From: Lampropedia aestuarii
Lineage (GTDB): Bacteria; Pseudomonadota; Gammaproteobacteria; Burkholderiales; Burkholderiaceae_C
DNA: 55,816 bases
Assembly (NCBI RefSeq): GCF_004803635.1
Contig: NZ_SSWX01000026.1
Span: 259-56,074 of the forward strand
Reading direction: 5' to 3'
Below are positions 18,965-28,082 of this stretch, one piece after another; the first letter of the stretch is position 1; each line of letters starts with the position of its first letter. The position numbers were made by a program, and so were the translations under genes. The notes below the pieces were generated by a model, which saw only the letters and a program-made list of their open reading frames with translations, ran no database searches and was not told the origin of the DNA.

Positions 18965-19753
18965 ATGCGTCACAACGAAGCCCCTGCGCGGCAGACCCCC
19001 AGCATTCAAGTCTTTGAGCGCATGTATGCGATCCTGGACTATCTGGCTGGGCATTCACAAGCGGTCTCGCTCAAAGACATCAGCGAAGCAACGGGCCTGC
19101 ATCCGTCCACCACCCACCGCATCCTCAACGACTTGGTCATGGGGCGCCTGGTCGAGCGGCCAGAATCGGGCTCATACCGCTTGGGCCTGCGTCTCTTGGA
19201 GCTGGGCAACCTGGTCAAGGCCCGCTTGAGCGTGCGCGATATCGCGCTGCCTCTGATGCGTGAGCTGCACCGCACAACCCAGCAAGCGATCAACCTGTCG
19301 ATCCACCAAGGCGATGAAATCGTCTATATCGAGCGCGCTTTCAGCGAGCGCTCTGGCATGCAGGTTGTGCGTGCCATTGGCGGCCATGCGCCCTTGCATC
19401 TGACCTCGACCGGCAAGCTGTTTCTGGCCGCACAAGACCCCCACTGGGTGCGCAACTACGCCACCCGCACCGGTTTGGCAGGCAATACCCGCAACAGCAT
19501 CACCAAGCTCGATGTGCTCGAGCGCGAATTGCACCGCGTACGCCAAAGCGGTGTGGCGCAGGACAAGGAGGAGCTGGAGTTGGGGGTCAACTGCATTGCA
19601 TCGGGCATTCATGACGACCAAGGCAAGCTGATTGCCGGCCTGTCCATTTCAGCCCCGACCGGCCGCCTGGAAGAGAGCTGGGTGCCCAAGCTGCAAAGCA
19701 CGGTGCGCGAAATCTCTGCGGCTTTGGGCAATCCTGCGCACGTTGGCGTCTGA
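18965..19753 (+). CDS. IclR-family transcriptional regulator
   Basis: A 262-residue regulator with an N-terminal winged helix-turn-helix (VSLKDISEATGLHPSTTHRILNDL near residues 36-60) and a C-terminal IclR effector domain (IYIERAFSERSG-like segment, GGHAPLHLTSTGKLFLA, DKEELELGVNCIASGIHDDQGKLIAGLSIS). The effector and target genes are unknown; possible targets are the TRAP operon upstream or genes elsewhere. Its TGA stop is made by the first bases of repeat copy C, so the native C-terminus may have differed. Confidence 0.92.
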   Translation: MRHNEAPARQTPSIQVFERMYAILDYLAGHSQAVSLKDISEATGLHPSTTHRILNDLVMGRLVERPESGSYRLGLRLLELGNLVKARLSVRDIALPLMRELHRTTQQAINLSIHQGDEIVYIERAFSERSGMQVVRAIGGHAPLHLTSTGKLFLAAQDPHWVRNYATRTGLAGNTRNSITKLDVLERELHRVRQSGVAQDKEELELGVNCIASGIHDDQGKLIAGLSISAPTGRLEESWVPKLQSTVREISAALGNPAHVGV

Positions 19754-19813
19754 GAGCCTGTTCAAAGTCTTCGCACAGCCGCGTTGGAGTCGAAAAGGAT
19801 ACGGTGTGCCAAC
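19752..19813 (+). repeat. Dispersed repeat, copy C (left end only)
   Basis: GAGAGCCTGTTCAAAGTCTT followed by CGCACAGCCGCGTTGGAG and a segment aligning with copies B and F up to GTGTGCCAAC. I see no convincing right inverted end before the lipoprotein gene at 20014, so this is a half copy. The rest of the gap holds no gene I can support. Confidence 0.65.
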
Positions 19814-20013
19814 ATGTACCGATCGCTATGGCAAGGCGTGCATCGAATGCCACTGTCGGTAAGTACTGCCTGCAGGGCGTAGGGCACCACATCAATTACC
19901 TTGCGCAGGAATTGCGCAAGGGCCATCTTGTCAGCCGATAAGTATTACGCCATCAAAACCAGCGCTCAAGCACCAAGACAATACAAATCGAATGCCTGCG
20001 GTAGCGCGGCCGG

Positions 20014-20772
20014 TTACTGCGCGGACACCACACCGGAGACCGCATCGACCGGCAGAAACTGAATAAACGGCCCAGCCACCAAGCCTTGCCCATAGCCGAT
20101 CACAGCACGCCGGTACTTCTCTGTGCCATAAACTGCCATCAGATCCAAACGGGCAATGATTTTGCTCATTTCGCGCTCGAAGCTGAGATTGCGCTGCGCT
20201 TCGCCAATCTCATTGGCCAGCAGCAGTGGCGAGCCATCGGCCTTGGTGCGTGAGGACAGCACCCAAGCGGCAATTTCCATGTTGCGCGCGGCGTTATGCA
20301 CGGCCTGTGGGTTCAGGCCATCGACCATGGTGTAAAAGGTTTTACCGCCATGGGCGGTGACCATGGTATCGGCAGCGGCATAAATAAAAGCCGCGACACG
20401 GTCATCTTCAAACTCTGGCTCCAAGGCCTTGGAGAGCGCCTGTACATCTCTGGCTTCACCCAGAGGCGCCCAGCCCTGGCGGTTGAGCACCGTCAAGCGC
20501 ACAAACTCAACCGCGGCTTCACGCGAGTCGGCAGTTTTAGGCCATTCGCCGGGGTTGCGCTTATACAGCTTGTCCATCAGGCTGAACAGGCTGTCAAGGT
20601 TTTGCTGCATCGCCAGCGTGGCCATACGGTTGGTGTCAGACTGCAGCAACTCGCCCTTGCGAAAACGCTCACCCGCTACCTCGCCATACGGTGCAGGCGT
20701 ACTCGAACAAGCCAAAAGTGCCTGGGCGCACACCACGCATGCTGCAATGGCGATCGCTCTGCGGCTACGCAC
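20014..20772 (-). CDS. Conserved lipoprotein of unknown function
   Basis: About 252 residues from a GTG start. A short basic n-region (RSRR), a hydrophobic stretch (AIAIAACVVCAQ) and the lipobox LLAC give a class II signal peptide, so it is probably an envelope lipoprotein. The body is mainly helical, with FIYAAADTMVTAHGGKTFYTM and a C-terminal VIGYGQGLVAGPFIQFLPVDA hydrophobic patch. I do not recognise a characterised family. The open frame runs to an ATG at 20856, but those 28 codons (MRDRLPFFCALHD...) are translated from repeat copy D, which is why the internal GTG is preferred. The start is uncertain. Confidence 0.7.
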   Translation of the reverse strand: MRSRRAIAIAACVVCAQALLACSSTPAPYGEVAGERFRKGELLQSDTNRMATLAMQQNLDSLFSLMDKLYKRNPGEWPKTADSREAAVEFVRLTVLNRQGWAPLGEARDVQALSKALEPEFEDDRVAAFIYAAADTMVTAHGGKTFYTMVDGLNPQAVHNAARNMEIAAWVLSSRTKADGSPLLLANEIGEAQRNLSFEREMSKIIARLDLMAVYGTEKYRRAVIGYGQGLVAGPFIQFLPVDAVSGVVSAQ

Positions 20773-20790
20773 GCGCGCTTTGCGCTCGCC

Positions 20791-20846
20791 TAAGAACGTG
20801 TTTACGGTCTTTTCGCAGTCGTGCAAGGCACAAAAAAATGGCAGTC
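20791..20846. repeat. Dispersed repeat, copy D (half)
   Basis: TAAGAACGTGTTTACGGTCTT followed by CGCAGTCGTGCAAGGCACA, an A7 run and GGCAGTC. It is the same end as copy A and the right end of copy B. It overlaps the 5' extension of the lipoprotein frame and probably contributes its leader or an in-frame extension. Confidence 0.65.
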
Positions 20847-20991
20847 GGTCACGCATGATGCAAGAATCATAGCAGTGCCAAGTGCATGGCTCAATGCGAT
20901 TGCCAGGCTGGCCCCAGAGGCTGGCGGTTCCTCAAAGGAAATTTAACAATTTAAAGACAATACCAGCCAACCGCCGCTGCATTGGCGCCCC

Positions 20992-21579
20992 TTATCGACT
21001 CAGGCCGCCTTGGTGCAATACACCACGGTGGAAGATCAATGGTGCAGCCGCCTGAATGGCATCGGGCGCAGCCATTTGCGCCAAGTCAGCAGGATTGGGG
21101 CCGCGGTAGCCCACCTGCTCGACTTCACCGATGAAGATCGTGTGGTCGCCTGCCAAATGCTCGACAAATCGCTTGCACTCAAACCAGGCCAGCGCCCCGG
21201 TCAACAAAGGCAAGCCACTGGCGCTGAACTCCACGGCAACGTCTTTGAAACGGTCGGGGCTGCGCGAGGCAAACTGCAATGCCAATGCATGCTGGTCAGC
21301 GGCCAACACATTGATTGCAAACCGCGGATGCTGCAAAAAGGCCTCACGGCTGGATGCTGTATTGACCAGGCTCCACAAGATCAGCGGGGGATTGAGCGAC
21401 ACCGGCGAGAACGAGCTGATGGTCAGGCCCACGGGCGCGCCCTGCGCGTCCAGCGTAGTCACCACCGTCACACCAGTAGCAAAATGGCCGAACGCATCGC
21501 GCAAGTGCCGCGCGTTGAATTCAGACTTCAAGTGCGCCGCAATTGGCATGCCAACGGCAGAAACCACAGGCTCGGTCAT
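20992..21579 (-). CDS. Flavin reductase family (FMN-binding split-barrel) protein
   Basis: A 195-residue protein of the HpaC/flavin-reductase-like group: FGHFATGVTVVTTLDAQGAPVGLTISSFSPVSLNPPLILWSL, then FAINVLAADQ and HTIFIGEVEQV. Such proteins supply reduced FMN or FAD to monooxygenases, or bind FMN for other reductions. GGAGG at ideal spacing fixes the ATG at 21579. An upstream in-frame start would add 12 residues. No partner oxygenase is adjacent. Confidence 0.88.
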   Translation of the reverse strand: MTEPVVSAVGMPIAAHLKSEFNARHLRDAFGHFATGVTVVTTLDAQGAPVGLTISSFSPVSLNPPLILWSLVNTASSREAFLQHPRFAINVLAADQHALALQFASRSPDRFKDVAVEFSASGLPLLTGALAWFECKRFVEHLAGDHTIFIGEVEQVGYRGPNPADLAQMAAPDAIQAAAPLIFHRGVLHQGGLSR

Positions 21580-21624
21580 AACACCTCCATGCATGCGGTA
21601 AAACTGGGCCAGCACCCTGTCGTA

Positions 21625-22926
21625 TCAGTCCTCTGCATGGGCCACCACCAACGCATCCAGGGCCTGCTGCAGCTCAGGCGTGGACGGCGTGCTCTCCAAC
21701 TGGTCTGCCAGCGCCACCAAGGCTTGCACGCCCTGGCTCTTGAGTACTTTCACGGCAGCACCCGCGTCTTTGCCACTGGCGTAAGCCTTGCTTTGCAGCA
21801 GCAACTCGCCCTTGGCTGACACCAGTTTGAAGTAGAACTGGCCGTCGCGCTCGCGGTACTGTTTGACCTGCGGTGCAGTAGCCGTCTCTTTGGCCTGCTT
21901 GACTTCCAACTGGGTGCGCAAATCACGCAAGCCCACGGCTTTTTTCATCTCGGCCAGCAGCGGCGTGGCCACCGTGCGGGCTTTTTCTGCACCCTGGAGC
22001 AAAATCGCCTCGATCTTGCCTGGGTCTGCCATCAACTCATCAAATACGCTGCGCATCGGGCTCAATTCGGCATCTACGCGCTCGAACAATTGCGCTTTGG
22101 CATCGCCCCAGGCAATGCCATCGGCGAACGCCTTGGCCATGCTGGCAGTTTCCTCGGTGCTGGCAAAGGCTTGGTAAAGCTGGAAAATCGCCGAGCCCTC
22201 AGTGTCCTTGGGCTCGCCTGGTGTGCGCGAGTCAGTGGCAATGCCCATGATGAGCTTGCGCAATTGCTCACGCGGCGTGAACAAAGGAATGGTGTTGCCA
22301 TAGCTCTTGCTCATTTTGCGGCCATCCAAACCTGGCAATGTCGCCACTTGCTCGTCCACCACAGCTTCTGGCAGCACCAGCAATTCCTGGCCTTGGCCGT
22401 AGATGTGGTTGAAGCTCGCTGCCATATCGCGCGCCATCTCGATGTGCTGCACCTGGTCGCGCCCGACTGGTACTTTATGCGCCTTGAACATCATGATGTC
22501 AGCGGCCATCAGCACTGGGTACATGAACAGGCCTGCGGTCACATCTGCATCGTCATCCAAGCCGGCTTCACGGTTTTTATCCACCGAGGCTTTGTACGCA
22601 TGGGCACGGTTGAGCAGGCCTTTGCCTGTGACGCATGTCAGCAGCCATGACAGCTGGGGAATTTCCGGAATATCGGACTGGCGGTAGAACGTCACCTTGT
22701 CGGTATCCAGGCCGCAAGCAATCCAGGTCGCGGCAATCTCCAGCGTCGATTGCTGCGTTTGGGCCGGGTTTTGCGACTTGATCAGGCTGTGCAAGTCGGC
22801 CAAAAAATAAAAATTGTCGACATCCGCGCCCCATTGCGAGCGCACCGATGGGCGAATAGCGCCAGCGTAATTGCCCAGATGCGGGATACCAGAGGGCGTG
22901 ATGCCAGTCAGAAAACGGGTGGTCAT
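21625..22926 (-). CDS. trpS: Tryptophanyl-tRNA synthetase with extra C-terminal domain
   Basis: Class Ic synthetase charging tRNA-Trp. The HIGH-like PSGIPHLGNYAGAI is at the N-terminus and the KMSKS loop is GRKMSKSYGN. At 433 residues it is about 95 longer than standard TrpS. The extension contains YRERDGQFYFKLVSAKGELLLQSKAY followed by AGAAVKVLKSQG, which resembles the small YegP/DUF1508 fold, and then a helical tail. The ATG at 22926 is preferred over a TTG two codons upstream. Confidence 0.95.
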   Translation of the reverse strand: MTTRFLTGITPSGIPHLGNYAGAIRPSVRSQWGADVDNFYFLADLHSLIKSQNPAQTQQSTLEIAATWIACGLDTDKVTFYRQSDIPEIPQLSWLLTCVTGKGLLNRAHAYKASVDKNREAGLDDDADVTAGLFMYPVLMAADIMMFKAHKVPVGRDQVQHIEMARDMAASFNHIYGQGQELLVLPEAVVDEQVATLPGLDGRKMSKSYGNTIPLFTPREQLRKLIMGIATDSRTPGEPKDTEGSAIFQLYQAFASTEETASMAKAFADGIAWGDAKAQLFERVDAELSPMRSVFDELMADPGKIEAILLQGAEKARTVATPLLAEMKKAVGLRDLRTQLEVKQAKETATAPQVKQYRERDGQFYFKLVSAKGELLLQSKAYASGKDAGAAVKVLKSQGVQALVALADQLESTPSTPELQQALDALVVAHAED

Positions 22927-22998
22927 ACTCAAACTTCTATCAACTCAAAAAAACGAGATGGCTTGCGAACAGCAAACCAGCAGGCAAATCAGGGCCGC

Positions 22999-23658
22999 TC
23001 AACCGACAAACCAGCGCAGCGGCGCAAGGTAGATCGACCCAAACCAGCTCACCAGTGGCGAGAGCCAAAACCGATCCAGCACGCCCACCAACAATAAACC
23101 GATCACAATGAAAAAACCAAATGGCTCAAGCCGCGCCAGCATGCTTGCCGGCTTATAGGGCAGCAAGCCCACTGCAATGCGCCCACCATCGAGCGGTGGG
23201 ATCGGGAACAGGTTCAAGACAGCCAACACCAGGTTCAGCGTGACTCCGTAATAGGCCATGCGGATGAAAAACTCCTCTCTCAAACCGACAGCTGCCATGC
23301 CCACAAGCAGTACCGCCCAGAAAAAGGCCTGGACAAAATTCGACGCTGGCCCAGCCAGCGCAATCCAGATCATGTCCTGCTTGGGGTTTTTCAGGTTGCG
23401 CGTATTGATCGGCACCGGTTTGGCATAACCAAACATAAAGCCGCCACTGGTGGCAAAAAACAGGATCAGCGGCATCACGACCGTGCCAATCGGGTCAATG
23501 TGCTTGAGCGGATTCAAGGTGATGCGCCCGAGCATTTCAGCCGTTCTGTCACCAAAGCGCCGCGCCGCATAGCCGTGCGCGGCTTCATGCAAGGTAATGG
23601 CAAGCAACAAAGGCAGGGCCATCATTGCGATGGCTTGGATGGTATTGGATGTGTTCAC
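22999..23658 (-). CDS. Site-2-protease-type M50 membrane metallopeptidase
   Basis: A 219-residue multi-pass membrane protein with the zinc motif HEAAHG near residue 23 and the second-site motif PIPPLDGGRI near 155, plus NPLKHIDPIGT. This is the short Rv/YwhC-type M50 group without PDZ or CBS domains. It probably cleaves membrane proteins; the substrate is unknown. The start is a GTG supported by alignment of the first residues with the family. The next minus-strand gene, trpS, begins 72 bp downstream. Confidence 0.88.
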   Translation of the reverse strand: MNTSNTIQAIAMMALPLLLAITLHEAAHGYAARRFGDRTAEMLGRITLNPLKHIDPIGTVVMPLILFFATSGGFMFGYAKPVPINTRNLKNPKQDMIWIALAGPASNFVQAFFWAVLLVGMAAVGLREEFFIRMAYYGVTLNLVLAVLNLFPIPPLDGGRIAVGLLPYKPASMLARLEPFGFFIVIGLLLVGVLDRFWLSPLVSWFGSIYLAPLRWFVG

Positions 23659-23753
23659 AGCAAAGGGATTTTCTCAGAAGTTACAAGCACGCATGGCAAC
23701 GCAGGTCAATGCCGGCGCTGGCATCAGCGCCGACGGCCAGCAAACAGCTGCGC

Positions 23754-24395
23754 TCACAGTGACAAACCAAGTTTGGTCCAATCGCCCTGGCCTGCGCGCA
23801 GCACGCTGGCATCGCCGCCGCCTTCCATCGTTGTCAAGTCCAGCACCGTGGTTGGCTTGGCCGCCACCGAGCCCGCATCGACAATGCCGGCCAGATCTTT
23901 CTCCAGGCGGCCGCGGATCTCGGCTGGGTCATTCAAGGGCATGTCTTCGCCAGGCAAAATCAAGGTGCTGGCCAATAGCGGCGCGCCCAGGATATCCAGC
24001 AAATCCCGCACCACCGGGTACTCGGGCACCCGCAAACCAATTGTTTTACGCTGCGGGTGGCTAACGCGGCGCGGCACCTCTTTGCTGGCTTCGAGCACAA
24101 AGGTGAACGGCCCTGGTGTGGCCTGCTTGAGCAAGCGGAACTGGCGGTTGTCAACCTTGGCGTAACTGGCCAGCTCTGACAGGTCTTTACAAATCAGCGT
24201 CAGCAAGTGCTTGTCATCGACACCGCGAATGCGGCGAATCTGGTCAACGGCATTTTTATCATCGAGCACACACACCAAGGCGTAGCTGGAGTCCGTTGGA
24301 ATGGCGAGCACCTGGCCTTGCTGCAGCAAAGCGACCGCCTGCTTGAGCAAGCGGGCCTGCGGATTGTGGGGGTGAACTTCAAAGTATTGCGCCAT
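23754..24395 (-). CDS. YciO/YrdC-type (Sua5-fold) nucleotide-binding protein
   Basis: A 213-residue single YrdC domain. Conserved features are GQVLAIPTDSSYALVC, the KHLLTLICKDLSELASYAKV segment, PGPFTFVLEAS, GLRVPEYPVVRDLL and the final TTVLDLT. The family includes L-threonylcarbamoyladenylate synthases for the t6A tRNA modification. The sequence looks closer to the YciO branch, whose activity is weak, so the t6A role is uncertain. The ATG at 24395 (MAQYFEVHP) is chosen over an upstream in-frame start. Divergent from dcd. Confidence 0.85.
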   Translation of the reverse strand: MAQYFEVHPHNPQARLLKQAVALLQQGQVLAIPTDSSYALVCVLDDKNAVDQIRRIRGVDDKHLLTLICKDLSELASYAKVDNRQFRLLKQATPGPFTFVLEASKEVPRRVSHPQRKTIGLRVPEYPVVRDLLDILGAPLLASTLILPGEDMPLNDPAEIRGRLEKDLAGIVDAGSVAAKPTTVLDLTTMEGGGDASVLRAGQGDWTKLGLSL

Positions 24396-24636
24396 ATGCC
24401 AAGGCCATTGAGGACAAAAGAGCGATTTTGCACCAGTTTTGCTTTGTCTTGTGCACGCTTGCAGCATCTTGTCGCGGCGCGCACGCACCAGCCAGCGCGT
24501 TCAGCCAAGCAAAACCCTGCGCACCACCACTTGGCATTGCTGCTGCGGCACTGGTGAGCCAGTACAATTTCAATCCCTTATTCATGCGTGTGGAGCCCCT
24601 TCACATGCAGCATCAGACCCAACGAGGCAGGTAGCC

Positions 24637-25203
24637 ATGAGCATCAAAAGCGATAAATGGATCAGAAAAATGGCCACTGAACACGGCATGATTGAGCCAT
24701 TTGAGCCAGGCCAAGTGCGCCAAGTTGATGGCCAAAAAATCATCAGCTACGGCACCAGCAGCTACGGCTATGACATTCGCTGTGCACGCGAATTCAAAGT
24801 CTTCACCAATATCCACAGCACCGTGGTTGATCCGAAAAATTTCGACGAAAAAAGCTTTGTCGATTTTGAGGACGATTACTGCATCATCCCGCCCAATAGC
24901 TTTGCATTGGCGCGCACGGTCGAATACTTTCGCATTCCGCGCAATGTGCTGACGATTTGCCTGGGCAAAAGCACATACGCGCGCTGCGGCATCATCGTCA
25001 ATGTGACACCATTCGAGCCAGAATGGGAAGGCTATGTGACGCTGGAATTCTCCAACACCACGCCGCTGCCAGCGAAAATCTACGCTGGCGAAGGCTGCGC
25101 CCAGGTGCTGTTTTTTGAAGGCGATGAGCCGCCCGAGATCAGCTACAAAGACCGCGGCGGCAAATACCAGGGCCAGCACGGCGTGACCCTGCCGCGCACC
25201 TGA
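24637..25203 (+). CDS. dcd: dCTP deaminase
   Basis: Deaminates dCTP to dUTP for dTMP synthesis; a homotrimer of the dUTPase fold. It has 188 residues, a normal length. The diagnostic block is [31 protein letters not shown], containing the catalytic Glu and the allosteric loop. SYGYDIRCA and [13 protein letters not shown] are also typical. GAGGCAGGT precedes the ATG. The frame is open back to 24439 without homology. Confidence 0.97.
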   Translation: MSIKSDKWIRKMATEHGMIEPFEPGQVRQVDGQKIISYGTSSYGYDIRCAREFKVFTNIHSTVVDPKNFDEKSFVDFEDDYCIIPPNSFALARTVEYFRIPRNVLTICLGKSTYARCGIIVNVTPFEPEWEGYVTLEFSNTTPLPAKIYAGEGCAQVLFFEGDEPPEISYKDRGGKYQGQHGVTLPRT

Positions 25204-25223
25204 ATTGGCAGCCAAGTCCGGCC

Positions 25224-25601
25224 TCAATAACCGGGCTTGGCGTTGTCGCGTTTTTTCGAAAACAGCCCCGTGCCTCGTGCACCTTGCCTGGCAAAGCGCT
25301 CGCGCCTGGCAACCTTGGGATCAACCAGCAGCGGCCGGTAGGCTTCAACACGGTCACCACTGACCAACACCTGCTCTGGCGGCACTATGCGCCCCCAGAC
25401 ACCCCACTGCCAGTGCGCCAATGCAGGCCCAGCCAGCGTGGCCTCAACCACCTCTTGGGGCAGGCTGCTGGCGTGCTGCTGCCACTGCGCAGTCCCAATG
25501 GCCACGGCCTGGTGCAAACAGGCTCCAGCGGGCAAGACCTGCTGCCACACCAGCACTTGGCGCGGCGCCAGACACAGCGCGATTTCAACCGCAATCGACA
25601 T
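25224..25601 (-). CDS. rnfH: RnfH-family ubiquitin-fold protein
   Basis: A 125-residue RnfH/RatB (UPF0125) protein: an N-terminal beta-grasp segment (VEIALCLAPRQVLVWQQVLPAGACLHQAV), VWGRIVPPEQVLVSGDRVEAYRPLLVDPKVARRER at the core end, then a basic tail. It is almost always encoded next to ratA, as here, 47 bp after it. Its function is not established in this group. Confidence 0.88.
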   Translation of the reverse strand: MSIAVEIALCLAPRQVLVWQQVLPAGACLHQAVAIGTAQWQQHASSLPQEVVEATLAGPALAHWQWGVWGRIVPPEQVLVSGDRVEAYRPLLVDPKVARRERFARQGARGTGLFSKKRDNAKPGY

Positions 25602-25648
25602 CGGGGCCTTTCACTTGCAATGCCACATTCCGCACCAGTCCAGGCAGC

Positions 25649-26107
25649 TTAACGGGCCGGCTGGTACAGGCTTTGGGCGCGTTTGACAAACGCATCCACC
25701 ATGGTGTTGGCGATCTTGTCAAACACGGGGCCAACGATCAGGCGCAGCGCCACCGAATCAAAATCATAGCGCAGCACCAATCCCACTTTGCAGGCTTGCG
25801 ATTGCTCGGCCGACTGCCCGCCCACCGGCTGAAAAGTCCACTCGCCTTCGAGCGTAGAGAAGGGGCCTTTGAGCAGCTTCATCAGCACTTTTTCTTGGCC
25901 AATATGCGTATTGCGCGTCACAAAGGATTGGCGCAATTTGGAAATCGCTATGCCCACTTCGGCCGTCATGCCATCGGCATCACGCTCCATCACACGGGCG
26001 TGGTCGCACCACGGCAAAAACTCAGGGTAACGGGCCACATCCGTGACCAAAGCAAACATCTGCGCGGGGCTGAACCAGACCAGCGCAGATTTCTCAACTT
26101 GTTTCAT
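25649..26107 (-). CDS. ratA: RatA-type START-domain (coenzyme Q-binding) protein
   Basis: A 152-residue polyketide-cyclase/START-like protein. The N-terminal MKQVEKSALVWFSPAQMFALVTDVARYPEFLPWCDHA is typical of RatA/Coq10. In E. coli RatA has been reported to block 70S assembly; Coq10 relatives bind ubiquinone. Which role applies here cannot be read from sequence. The ATG at 26107 fits the family; the frame extends 42 codons further upstream without support. Divergent from smpB. Confidence 0.88.
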   Translation of the reverse strand: MKQVEKSALVWFSPAQMFALVTDVARYPEFLPWCDHARVMERDADGMTAEVGIAISKLRQSFVTRNTHIGQEKVLMKLLKGPFSTLEGEWTFQPVGGQSAEQSQACKVGLVLRYDFDSVALRLIVGPVFDKIANTMVDAFVKRAQSLYQPAR

Positions 26108-26268
26108 GCCAATATCAGAGCAAGGAATGCAGCCAAGCCAGCACATTGATTGCAGCGTTTGCATACAATGCTTGGTTTCGCTGCGTAATTCGTGGGATAG
26201 TTGCGAAATAACGGCAGATTTTACTGCCCACAACCATTACACAGCAGGAGTTCGCTTCTAATAACACC

Positions 26269-26745
26269 ATGGCCACCAAGAATAAAGCCCCCAACAGCCG
26301 CATTGCCGAGAACAAACGCGCCTTCTACAATTATTTTATTGAGGAGCGTTTTGAAGCCGGCATGGTGCTCTATGGCTGGGAAGTCAAAGCCTTGCGCAGT
26401 GGCAAGGCACAACTCACCGATGCTTACGTGCTGATCCGTGACGGCGAAATTTTCCTGATCGGCGGTCAAATCAATCCCCTGCACACGGCCTCGACCCACG
26501 TCAGCACCGAGCCTGACCGCACCAAAAAACTGCTGCTCAAAAAAGACGAAATCAAACGCCTGATCGGCAAAGTCGAGCAAAAGGGCTATACCCTGGTGCC
26601 ACTGACCCTGTATTGGAAAAATGGCTACGTGAAATGCGAAATCGCCTTGGCCAAAGGCAAGGCCGAATACGACAAACGCAGCACGATCAAGGAGCGCGAA
26701 GGCAAGCGCGAAGTCGAGCGCGCGATGAAGTCGCGCAACCGCTAA
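26269..26745 (+). CDS. smpB: SsrA-binding protein
   Basis: Partner of tmRNA in trans-translation rescue of stalled ribosomes. It has 158 residues with the canonical [59 protein letters not shown] and [15 protein letters not shown], plus a basic C-terminal tail ([13 protein letters not shown]) that enters the mRNA channel. CAGGAG is about 20 bp upstream. It is divergent to ratA-rnfH, a common arrangement in proteobacteria. The ssrA gene itself was not found in the window. Confidence 0.97.
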   Translation: MATKNKAPNSRIAENKRAFYNYFIEERFEAGMVLYGWEVKALRSGKAQLTDAYVLIRDGEIFLIGGQINPLHTASTHVSTEPDRTKKLLLKKDEIKRLIGKVEQKGYTLVPLTLYWKNGYVKCEIALAKGKAEYDKRSTIKEREGKREVERAMKSRNR

Positions 26746-27018
26746 ACGCGGCGCTGCATGACTTGGCTTGGCAACCCCAGGAGCCAAGCCAGGCCACCAG
26801 CCACCACAACAGCCCATGGACCAAGCTGCTGATGATGGCTCCCAAGGCACGACAAAGTGCAGCCGATGTGCCATCGCCCAATTGCTGGGCGCGCCCCTGC
26901 CGACCAGTGGCCCATGCGCATCTCGGCGCTGCACAGGCCAGGTTGAGGCCTGGAGCTCAGCCCTGAGGGCCAGCTGCACCGCCCCCATTCCATGAATAAG
27001 AGGTTTTAAGTTCCCTGT

Positions 27019-27822
27019 ATGCAACTTCCTGTGAATACCTTCAAACAAGCCCTTGCTGGATCTGACACGCTCTTCGGCATCTGGGCAAGCCTTGCCAATG
27101 CGTATGCGGCCGAAGTCGTCGCCACCACCGGCTACGACTGGATGCTGGTCGATGGCGAACATGCGCCCAACCACGTGCCTAGCATGCTGACCCAATTGCA
27201 GGCGATCGCGCCTTACCCGAGCCAGCCCGTGGTACGCGCCGTCAATGGCGATGCAACGCTGATCAAGCAACTGCTGGACATTGGTGTACAAACCCTGATG
27301 GTGCCGATGGTCGAGACCGCCGAGCAAGCCGCAGCACTGGTGCAAGCCACGCGCTACCCACCAGCGGGCATTCGCGGCGTAGGCGGCGGTCTGACCCGTG
27401 CCACGCGTTGGGACAGCATACCCAACTACATCACGACGGCCCATGAACAGTTGTGCCTGATTGTGCAAATCGAATCCCGCCTGGGTGTGGCCAACGCTGC
27501 CGCGATTGCCGCCGTTGAAGGGGTGGATGCAGTCTTCATCGGCCCGGTTGATTTGTCCACCAGCATGGGCTATGCAGGTGACTCCAGCCAGCCCGAAGTG
27601 CAAGAGACGATCCAACGCACGATCGAGACCGTCCTGGCCCAAGGCAAGGCCTGCGGTATTCTGGCGCCCCGCGTTGACGACGCCAAGCGTTATGCCCAAT
27701 GGGGCTGCAAGTTCGTTGCTATCGGCATCGACATCAGCCTATTGCGCCAAGCGGCGACTCAGAACCTGGCATTGCACAAGGGCCAGGCTGCGCCAACCAC
27801 CAGCGCCTCACCCACCTACTGA
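27019..27822 (+). CDS. hpaI: 4-hydroxy-2-oxo-heptanedioate aldolase (HpcH/HpaI family)
   Basis: A class II pyruvate aldolase of 267 residues closely resembling E. coli HpaI: YDWMLVDGEHAPNHV with metal Glu and His, LQAIAPYPSQPVVRAV with the active-site Arg, MVPMVETAEQA, ATRYPPAGIRGVGGGL, VQIESRLGVANA, and FIGPVDLSTSMGYAGD. It cleaves hydroxy-oxo acids to pyruvate and an aldehyde. No other homoprotocatechuate pathway gene is near, so a sugar-acid or side-chain aldolase role is equally possible. The 27823-28082 gap beyond it holds only the hairpin annotated next. Confidence 0.9.
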   Translation: MQLPVNTFKQALAGSDTLFGIWASLANAYAAEVVATTGYDWMLVDGEHAPNHVPSMLTQLQAIAPYPSQPVVRAVNGDATLIKQLLDIGVQTLMVPMVETAEQAAALVQATRYPPAGIRGVGGGLTRATRWDSIPNYITTAHEQLCLIVQIESRLGVANAAAIAAVEGVDAVFIGPVDLSTSMGYAGDSSQPEVQETIQRTIETVLAQGKACGILAPRVDDAKRYAQWGCKFVAIGIDISLLRQAATQNLALHKGQAAPTTSASPTY

Positions 27823-28005
27823 GCAAGCCAAGCCCGTGCACGGCCACACAAAGCTGCGGTAGGCAAACTGTGGAGCCATGCAAGGCCACTACGCCGATGC
27901 GCACCAATTGGGTATGGGCAGCGCCTACGGCACCCATGGCCAGCACGAGTACAAGCACTCACCAATCTCCCCACATCCTGTGCTGACACCGTTCTCAGCA
28001 CATGG

Positions 28006-28045
28006 TGCACAAGGCCGCAAACGGTATTGGCTGCGGCCTTGTGCA
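28006..28045. terminator. Long-stem hairpin between convergent hpaI and pckG
   Basis: TGCACAAGGCCGCA and TGCGGCCTTGTGCA form a perfect 14-bp stem around a 12-base loop. There is no T-tract on either side. Its position between convergent genes suggests a bidirectional terminator or transcript-end stabiliser. Confidence 0.65.
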
Positions 28046-28082
28046 TGCAGGCTCTAGCAGGCCTGCACACGCCCCGTGCACA

